The notes beneath the pieces were generated by a model. That model had not been told where the DNA came from and made no database searches. It saw only the letters and a program-made list of their open reading frames with translations. From Streptomyces sp. NBC_00223 (GTDB taxonomy: Bacteria > Actinomycetota > Actinomycetes > Streptomycetales > Streptomycetaceae), in NCBI RefSeq assembly GCF_036199905.1, contig NZ_CP108109.1, positions 2,232,001 through 2,296,000 on the forward strand: a DNA stretch of 64,000 bases, in the 5' to 3' direction. Shown here piece after piece: positions 58,421 to 64,000 of this stretch; positions within the stretch are counted from its first letter, which is position 1; the number at the start of each line of letters is the position of its first letter. The translations under genes and the position numbers were made by a program.

Positions 58421-59866
58421 ATGGGGAAAGTCGCCGGGATAGACAGCTCGACCACAGGCACCACCATCGTCGTGTGCGACACCGACACCGGGGCCGTGCT
58501 CCGGCACGGGCACGCCCCGCACCCGCTCGGAGAAGGCGAGAAGCCGACCGAGATCGACCCCGAGGCATGGCTGCTCTCGCTGGGCGAGGCCGCGTCCGGC
58601 GGGGTGCTCGAAGGTGTGCAGGCGATCGGGATCTCCGGGCAGCAGCACGGCCTGCTCGCGCTGGACGCGGGCGGGGTGACCGTACGGCCGGCGCTGCTGC
58701 GCGGGGACAAGCGGGCGCAGGTGCAGGCCGCGGATCTGACCGAGGAGCTGGGCGGCCCGGCCGGCTGGACGGAGGCGGTCGGCTCGGTGCCCCAGGCCGC
58801 GTACCCGGTCTCCAAGCTGCGCTGGCTCGCCCAGCACGAACCGGCCGCCGCCAAGCGCATCGCCCAGGTGCTGCTCCCCCACGACTGGCTGGTGTGGCAA
58901 CTGCTCGGCCGGCCCGCCCGCCGCACCACCGACCGCGGTGACGCCTCCGGCACCGGCTACTGGTCGGCGTCCACCGGCGAGTACCGCGCGGACCTGGTCG
59001 AGCTGGCCCTCGGCCACCAGGTGGCACTGCCCGACGTACTGGCCCCGGCGGAACCGGCCGGCCAGACCCCCGAGGGCCTGCTGATCTCGGCCGGCACCGG
59101 CGACACGATGGCCGCCGCGCTGGGCCTGGGCCTCGGCCCGGGCGACGCGGTGGTCTCGCTCGGCACCGGCGGCACGGTCTTCGCCGTGCACCACGACGCG
59201 CTCAAGGACCCGACCGGTACGGTCACCGGTTACGCCGACGCGACCGGCCACCACCTGCCGCTGGTCCAGGTGCGCAACGCCGTACGGGCCCTGCGCGGCA
59301 CGGCGGACCTGCTGGGAACGGATCTCGCGGGCCTGTCGGAGCTGGCGCTGCGCTCGACGCCGGGGGCGTACGGGCTGGTGCTGCTGCCGTATCTGGAGGG
59401 CGAGCGGACCCCCGACCTGCCGCACACCGCGGGCACGCTGGCCGGGCTGCGGCGCGACTCGATGAAGCCGGAGCACCTGGCGCGGGCGGCGTTCGAGGGC
59501 ATGCTGTGCGGGCTGACGGACGCGCTCGACGTGCTGCGGGACAAGGGCGCGGAGGTGCGCCGGGTGTTTCTGCTGGGCGCGGCGGCCGAGCTGCCCGCGG
59601 TCCAGGCGATCGCGCCCGCGCTGTTCGGGACGCTGGTGGTCGTACCGCCCGCGGCGGAGTACGCGGCGCTGGGCGCGGCCCGGCAGGCGGCCTGGTCGCT
59701 GGGCGCGGTGCTGGGTTCGCAGTCGCAGAGCGAGCCGCCGCACTGGCCGGGCGCGGAGTCCCGGCTGCTCGACCCGGGTGACGACACGGCGGTGGGCTCG
59801 GCGGTACGCCAGCAGTACGTGGCCGTCCGCGAGCACACCCACCCGGGCGCTTTCGCCCAGCCCTGA
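58421..59866 (+). CDS. xylB: FGGY-family carbohydrate kinase (xylulokinase type)
   Basis: 481 residues, two actin-fold domains. The N-terminal phosphate 1 loop is GIDSSTTGTTIVV, the sugar-binding part has GISGQQHGLLALD, and the catalytic Asp is in TDRGDASGTGYWS. GTGDTMAAALG and SLGTGGTVFAV are the C-terminal ATP motifs. It phosphorylates D-xylulose (or a related ketose) in pentose catabolism. The ATG at 58421 is used. No isomerase or ABC sugar transporter is adjacent, so substrate assignment is moderate. Confidence 0.88.
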   Translation: MGKVAGIDSSTTGTTIVVCDTDTGAVLRHGHAPHPLGEGEKPTEIDPEAWLLSLGEAASGGVLEGVQAIGISGQQHGLLALDAGGVTVRPALLRGDKRAQVQAADLTEELGGPAGWTEAVGSVPQAAYPVSKLRWLAQHEPAAAKRIAQVLLPHDWLVWQLLGRPARRTTDRGDASGTGYWSASTGEYRADLVELALGHQVALPDVLAPAEPAGQTPEGLLISAGTGDTMAAALGLGLGPGDAVVSLGTGGTVFAVHHDALKDPTGTVTGYADATGHHLPLVQVRNAVRALRGTADLLGTDLAGLSELALRSTPGAYGLVLLPYLEGERTPDLPHTAGTLAGLRRDSMKPEHLARAAFEGMLCGLTDALDVLRDKGAEVRRVFLLGAAAELPAVQAIAPALFGTLVVVPPAAEYAALGAARQAAWSLGAVLGSQSQSEPPHWPGAESRLLDPGDDTAVGSAVRQQYVAVREHTHPGAFAQP

Positions 59867-60488
59867 GGAACGCCTCGGGCGCCGGGGAGCAGCGACGGGT
59901 GCGGGCACCCGCGGAGCCCGACCCGGCCCGGGCCACGAACAGCGGGGGCAGGCACCCCCGCGAGGCCCCGGCCGCGCGGCGACGGAAGCCCGGGACGGGA
60001 CCGGACCCGAGAGGCCCGGCGGGAAGGCCATATCCGACGAGCACGGGCCTCTACAGCTACGTCGCAGGGAGGCCGCCGCCCGGCCCCGGCGCGCAGGAGC
60101 GCGAGCCCAAGAAGTCGTGACCCGGGGCGCACCCCCCGAGCCCGAGGAGTCCCGGGCCGGGAGGCCGCCCGCGTGGGCGCCGCGCGAGCCGGGGTGGGGT
60201 CGTCACGGGCCCACGCCGTCGTGGGCCCGACCGCTTCGATTTCTCGTCGCCACAAACCCCGTGCGTTGCGCCGACCCCGGAAGATAGGGTTGCGCGCCGA
60301 CGCCCGCCGGGCAACGGCGACGTCCGCCCGTGCCACGCCCCCGTGCCCGCACGCCGGGCGCCTGTGACGACCGGAGCGCCGGGCATGTCAACCCGCCGTA
60401 CGGCTGACGCGTCCTTCCGTGGTGGACGTCCCTGCCACAGTCGGCGTTCCATCGTCATGCCGACAGAGCCGACACCGAGGTATTCAGT
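59867..60488. other. Intergenic, hairpin, no gene seen
   Basis: 622 bases. A perfect 10-bp stem with a 4-base loop at 60206-60229 (CGGGCCCACG / CGTGGGCCCG) may terminate xylB transcription despite the distance. The open frames are Arg/Pro-rich noise. The exporter promoter should lie within 60360-60470; AGGTATTC precedes its start. Confidence 0.5.
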
Positions 60489-62225
60489 GTGCTGATCCGA
60501 CTCCTCCGGTCCCATATCGGACCGTACAAGCGCCCCATCGGGCTGCTGGTACTGCTCCAGCTGGTGGCGACCATCGCCGCCCTCTATCTGCCCACCCTGA
60601 ACGCGGACATCATCGACAACGGCGTGGTCAAGGGGGACACCGGCTACATCATGACCCTGGGCGGCGTCATGATCGCGGTGACCGTCGCCCAGGTGTGCTG
60701 CTCGATCGGCGGGGTCTTCTTCGGGGCCAGGACCGCCATGGCCGTCGGCCGGGACATCCGCAAGTCCGTCTTCGACCGGGTGCAGAGCTTCTCGTCCCGC
60801 GAGGTCGGCCAGTTCGGCGCGCCCTCGCTGATCACCCGTACCACCAACGACGTCCAGCAGGTGCAGATGCTGGTGCTGATGTCGTTCACCCTGATGGTGT
60901 CCGCGCCGATCATGTGCGTCGGCGGCATCGCCATGGCGCTCGGCCAGGACGTGCCGCTGTCCTCGCTGCTGCTGGCGGTCGTCCCGGCGCTGGGCATCGC
61001 GGTGAGCCTGATCATCCGCAGGATGCGCCCGCTGTTCCGTACGATGCAGCGCCGCGTGGACACGGTGAACCGGGTGCTGCGCGAGCAGATCACCGGCATC
61101 CGCGTCATCCGGGCCTTCGTCAAGGACGACTACGAGCAGCGGCGCTTCGACCGGGCCAACGAGGACGTGACCGCGGTCTCCCTGGCCACCGGCCGGCTGA
61201 TGGCCCTGATGTTCCCGGTCGTGATGGCCGTGGTGAACATCTCCAGCGTCGCCGTGCTGTGGTTCGGCGCCCACCGGATCGACAGCGGCGGGATGCAGAT
61301 CGGCGCGCTGACCGCGTTTCTCAGCTATCTGATGCAGATCCTGATGTCGGTCATGATGGCCACGTTCATGTTCATGATGGTGCCGCGCGCCGAGGTGTGC
61401 GCCGAGCGCATCCAGGAGGTGCTGGGCACGGACTCCAGCGTCGTACCGCCCTCCGCGCCCGTGACGGACCTACGCCGGCACGGCCACCTGGAGCTGGCCG
61501 GCGTCGAGTTCGCCTACCCGGGCGCCGAGGCGGCCGTGCTGCGCGGGATCGACCTCGTCGCCCGGCCCGGCCAGACCACCGCGGTGATCGGCTCGACCGG
61601 CAGCGGCAAGTCCACCCTGCTCGGCCTGATCCCCCGGCTGTACGACGCGACCGGCGGCCGGGTGCTGGTCGACGGCGAGGACGTCGCCCACATCGATCCG
61701 GCGCTGCTCGCCGAGACCGTCGGGCTGGTGCCGCAGAAGCCGTATCTGTTCTCCGGGACCGTGGCGACCAATCTGCGCTACGGGAAGCCGGACGCGAGCG
61801 ACGAGGAGCTGTGGCACGCGCTGGAGGTGGCGCAGGCCAAGGACTTCGTGGAAGGGCTCGAAGGCGGGCTGGACGCGCCGATCGCCCAGGGCGGCAGCAA
61901 TGTCTCCGGCGGGCAGCGGCAGCGGCTGGCGATCGCCCGATGTCTGGTCCGCCGGCCGGAGATCTATCTGTTCGACGACTCCTTCTCGGCGCTGGACTAC
62001 GCGACGGACGCGGCGCTGCGGCGGGCGCTGGCGAGCGAGACCGCGCAGGCGACCGTGGTGATCGTCGCCCAGCGGGTGTCCACGATCCGCGACGCCGACC
62101 GGATCGTCGTCCTGGACGAGGGCCGGGTCGTCGGCACGGGCACCCACACCGAACTGATGGCCGGGAACGAGACCTACCGGGAGATCGTGTTGTCGCAGCT
62201 CACGGAGCAGGAGGCCGCGGCATGA
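60489..62225 (+). CDS. ABC exporter subunit A (TMD-NBD), degenerate Walker B
   Basis: 578 residues: six membrane helices, then an ATPase domain with Walker A GSTGSGKST, signature NVSGGQRQR and Walker B IYLFDDSFSALD. The catalytic Glu after Walker B is Asp, as in the degenerate-site half of heterodimeric exporters (TM287/288, LmrC types). The start is GTG at 60489. The stop overlaps the start of the second exporter gene (ATGA). Likely exports drugs, lipids or peptides. Confidence 0.93.
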   Translation: MLIRLLRSHIGPYKRPIGLLVLLQLVATIAALYLPTLNADIIDNGVVKGDTGYIMTLGGVMIAVTVAQVCCSIGGVFFGARTAMAVGRDIRKSVFDRVQSFSSREVGQFGAPSLITRTTNDVQQVQMLVLMSFTLMVSAPIMCVGGIAMALGQDVPLSSLLLAVVPALGIAVSLIIRRMRPLFRTMQRRVDTVNRVLREQITGIRVIRAFVKDDYEQRRFDRANEDVTAVSLATGRLMALMFPVVMAVVNISSVAVLWFGAHRIDSGGMQIGALTAFLSYLMQILMSVMMATFMFMMVPRAEVCAERIQEVLGTDSSVVPPSAPVTDLRRHGHLELAGVEFAYPGAEAAVLRGIDLVARPGQTTAVIGSTGSGKSTLLGLIPRLYDATGGRVLVDGEDVAHIDPALLAETVGLVPQKPYLFSGTVATNLRYGKPDASDEELWHALEVAQAKDFVEGLEGGLDAPIAQGGSNVSGGQRQRLAIARCLVRRPEIYLFDDSFSALDYATDAALRRALASETAQATVVIVAQRVSTIRDADRIVVLDEGRVVGTGTHTELMAGNETYREIVLSQLTEQEAAA

Positions 62226-64000
62226 GCGACGACTCGTTGCAGAAGACACCCATCCGGCGCGGACCCGCGCCCATGGGCGGACCCGCGCGCTTCATGAGCG
62301 GCGGGCCGATCGAGCGCTCGATGGACTTCAAGGGGTCGCTGCGGCGCCTCGTGGGCCTGATGCGCGCCGACCGCTGGTTCCTCTACGCGGTGCTGGCGCT
62401 CGGCACGGCCAGCGTCGCCCTCACCGTGACCGGCCCGCGTATCCTCGGGCACGCCACCGACCTGATCTTCGCGGGCGTGATCGGCCGGCAGCTCGGCGAC
62501 ACCGGGCACAGCACCACCAAGGCCCAGGCCCTGCACTACCTGCGCGAGCACGGCAAGGGCGGGGTCGCCGACATGCTCTCGGGCATCGACTTCACCCCCG
62601 GCCAGGGCATGGACTTCCACGCCATCGGCATGATCCTGCTGCTGGCCCTCGGGGTGTACGTGTGCGCCGCGCTGCTGAGCGTGATGCAGATGCGCACGGC
62701 CACCAAGGTCATCAACCGGGCGGTGTACCGGCTGCGGGAGAGCGTCGAGGAGAAGCTGTCCCGGCTGCCGCTGTCGTACTTCGACCAGCAGCCGCGCGGC
62801 GAAGTGCTCAGCCGGGCCACCAACGACATCGACAACATCGGCCAGACGATGCAGCAGACCATGGGTCAGCTGGTCAACTCGGTGCTGACCATCGTCGGTG
62901 TGCTGGCCATGATGTTCTGGATCTCCTGGCTGCTGGCGCTGGTCGCGCTGGTGACCGTGCCCGTGACGATGATCGTCGCGACCAAGGTCGGCAAGCGCGC
63001 CCAGCCGCAGTTCGTGCAGCAGTGGAAGACCACCGGGCAACTGAACGCGCACATCGAGGAGATGTACACCGGCCACTCGCTGGTGAAGGTCTTCGGGCGC
63101 GCCGAGGAGTCCGCGGCGGCCTTCGAGGAGCAGAACGAGGCCCTGTACAGGTCCGGTTTCAAGGCCCAGTTCATATCGGGCACGATCCAGCCGCTGATGA
63201 TGTTCATCGGCAATCTCAACTACGTGCTGGTCGCGGTGGTCGGCGGACTGCGGGTCGCGTCGGGCGCGCTGTCCATCGGGGACGTACAGGCGTTCGTGCA
63301 GTACTCACGGCAGTTCAGCCAGCCGCTGACGCAGGTCGCGAGCATGTCGAACCTGATCCAGTCCGGGGTCGCGTCGGCCGAGCGGGTCTTCGAACTCCTC
63401 GACGCCGACGAGCAGTCGGCCGAGCCGAAGACGCCGGCCCGCCCGGAGGAGCTGCACGGCCGGGTGGCGTTCGAGGACGTCGCCTTCCGCTACGACCCCG
63501 AGAAGCCGCTGATCGACGGTCTGTCGCTGTCGGTGGAGCCCGGCCACACGGTCGCGATCGTCGGCCCGACCGGCGCGGGCAAGACCACCCTGGTCAATCT
63601 GCTGATGCGGTTCTACGAGGTCTCCGGCGGCCGGATCACCCTGGACGGCACCGACATCGCCGCGATGTCCCGCGAGGAGCTGCGCTCCTCGATCGGCATG
63701 GTGCTCCAGGACACCTGGCTGTTCGGCGGCACGATCGCCGACAACATCGGCTACGGCTCCGAGCACGCGAACCGCGAGGAGATCGAGGCCGCGGCCAGGG
63801 CCGCGCACGCCGACCGCTTCATCCGTACCCTGCCCGACGGCTACGACACGGTCATCGACGACGAGGGCACGGGCGTCAGCGCGGGCGAGAAGCAACTGAT
63901 CACCATCGCCCGGGCGTTCCTGTCCGACCCGGTGATCCTGGTGCTGGACGAGGCGACCAGCTCCGTCGACACCCGTACCGAGGTGCTGATCCAGCGCGCG
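62222..64000 (+). CDS. ABC exporter subunit B (TMD-NBD), 3' end beyond window
   Basis: At least 593 codons; runs off the right edge. An N-terminal cytosolic extension (about 40 residues) precedes six helices; NBD has Walker A GPTGAGKTT, signature GVSAGEKQL (noncanonical LSGGQ) and Walker B ILVLDEATSSVD with a normal catalytic Glu. It has a D/E pattern complementary to subunit A, so the pair should form one degenerate and one consensus ATP site. The start at 62222 overlaps the subunit A stop (ATGA). Confidence 0.93.
   Translation, partial: MSDDSLQKTPIRRGPAPMGGPARFMSGGPIERSMDFKGSLRRLVGLMRADRWFLYAVLALGTASVALTVTGPRILGHATDLIFAGVIGRQLGDTGHSTTKAQALHYLREHGKGGVADMLSGIDFTPGQGMDFHAIGMILLLALGVYVCAALLSVMQMRTATKVINRAVYRLRESVEEKLSRLPLSYFDQQPRGEVLSRATNDIDNIGQTMQQTMGQLVNSVLTIVGVLAMMFWISWLLALVALVTVPVTMIVATKVGKRAQPQFVQQWKTTGQLNAHIEEMYTGHSLVKVFGRAEESAAAFEEQNEALYRSGFKAQFISGTIQPLMMFIGNLNYVLVAVVGGLRVASGALSIGDVQAFVQYSRQFSQPLTQVASMSNLIQSGVASAERVFELLDADEQSAEPKTPARPEELHGRVAFEDVAFRYDPEKPLIDGLSLSVEPGHTVAIVGPTGAGKTTLVNLLMRFYEVSGGRITLDGTDIAAMSREELRSSIGMVLQDTWLFGGTIADNIGYGSEHANREEIEAAARAAHADRFIRTLPDGYDTVIDDEGTGVSAGEKQLITIARAFLSDPVILVLDEATSSVDTRTEVLIQRA

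Noticed and set aside
57848-60031. 727-codon minus-strand frame over xylB
   Set aside because: Antisense shadow; tRNA-adjacent and Arg/Pro-rich.
60057-61274. 405-codon minus-strand frame over the exporter
   Set aside because: His/Asp/Arg-rich antisense noise opposite a clear ABC exporter.

Overview
The window is chromosomal DNA of a high-GC actinomycete, almost certainly a Streptomyces. The evidence is GC-rich third codon positions, many GTG starts, translational overlaps of the ATGA type, and a recognisable Streptomyces core gene order: ter genes, peroxiredoxin, DUF3052 and aceE, then fasR-fabD-fabH-acpP-fabF, then a DUF3145 gene, and later a zinc-ribbon gene I recognise as the SCO2400 type. 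All names rest on reading protein sequences by eye; no database search was run.

Layout. 1-5.1 kb: a leftward TerD/DUF475 stress cluster with an AhpE-like peroxiredoxin and a DUF3052 gene. 5.5-8.3 kb: aceE, closed by a 22-bp perfect terminator stem. 8.8-16.7 kb: scattered housekeeping and accessory genes (DUF1023 hydrolase, YjbR-type, DUF4429, MerR plus aldo/keto reductase, serine hydrolase, pirin) with several repeat arrays, ending in the PucR-type activator fasR. 16.8-20.5 kb: the fatty acid synthase operon. 20.6-33 kb: NAD(P)-dependent dehydrogenase, DUF3145, SGNH lipoprotein, MFS exporter, a HigBA toxin-antitoxin pair, GH3 glycosidase with divergent TetR, Ohr, a quinone-type reductase with divergent MarR, and the SCO2400-type protein. 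33.0-36.5 kb: an iron-boxed efeUOB operon. 36.6-44.9 kb: the most unusual locus, a leftward operon of trypsin-like protease, PknG-like kinase, VWA protein, GlnX-like membrane protein and solute-binding protein, with a divergent trypco2-type gene. 45.5-50.3 kb: a lipoprotein, a DyP peroxidase next to a galactose-oxidase-type copper radical oxidase, and a small secreted protein.

50.3-57.5 kb is a decaying accessory island ending at a tRNA(CAT) gene. It holds a 48-bp palindrome with 20-bp tandem repeats, a truncated cyclase-like gene, zinc-ribbon microproteins, an AbiEi/AbiEii pair whose toxin gene is frameshifted, a Tn3-family transposase remnant, an unrecognised gene, and a mosaic of broken genes (TPR regulator, UDP-glucose dehydrogenase, GNAT, RmlD-like). 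57.7-64 kb returns to core-type content: two identical tRNA-Asn genes, a YtxH-like protein, a xylulokinase-type kinase and a heterodimeric ABC exporter whose second subunit runs off the window.

How genes work together. FasR probably activates fabD-fabH-acpP-fabF. EfeU/EfeO/EfeB form one ferrous-iron uptake system under iron repression. In the 36.6-44.9 kb locus the kinase matches mycobacterial PknG in its noncanonical motifs and sits with GlnX-like and solute-binding partners. This suggests extracellular solute sensing coupled to a cytosolic kinase, with an added VWA protein and a protease. The exporter pair shows one degenerate and one consensus ATP site.
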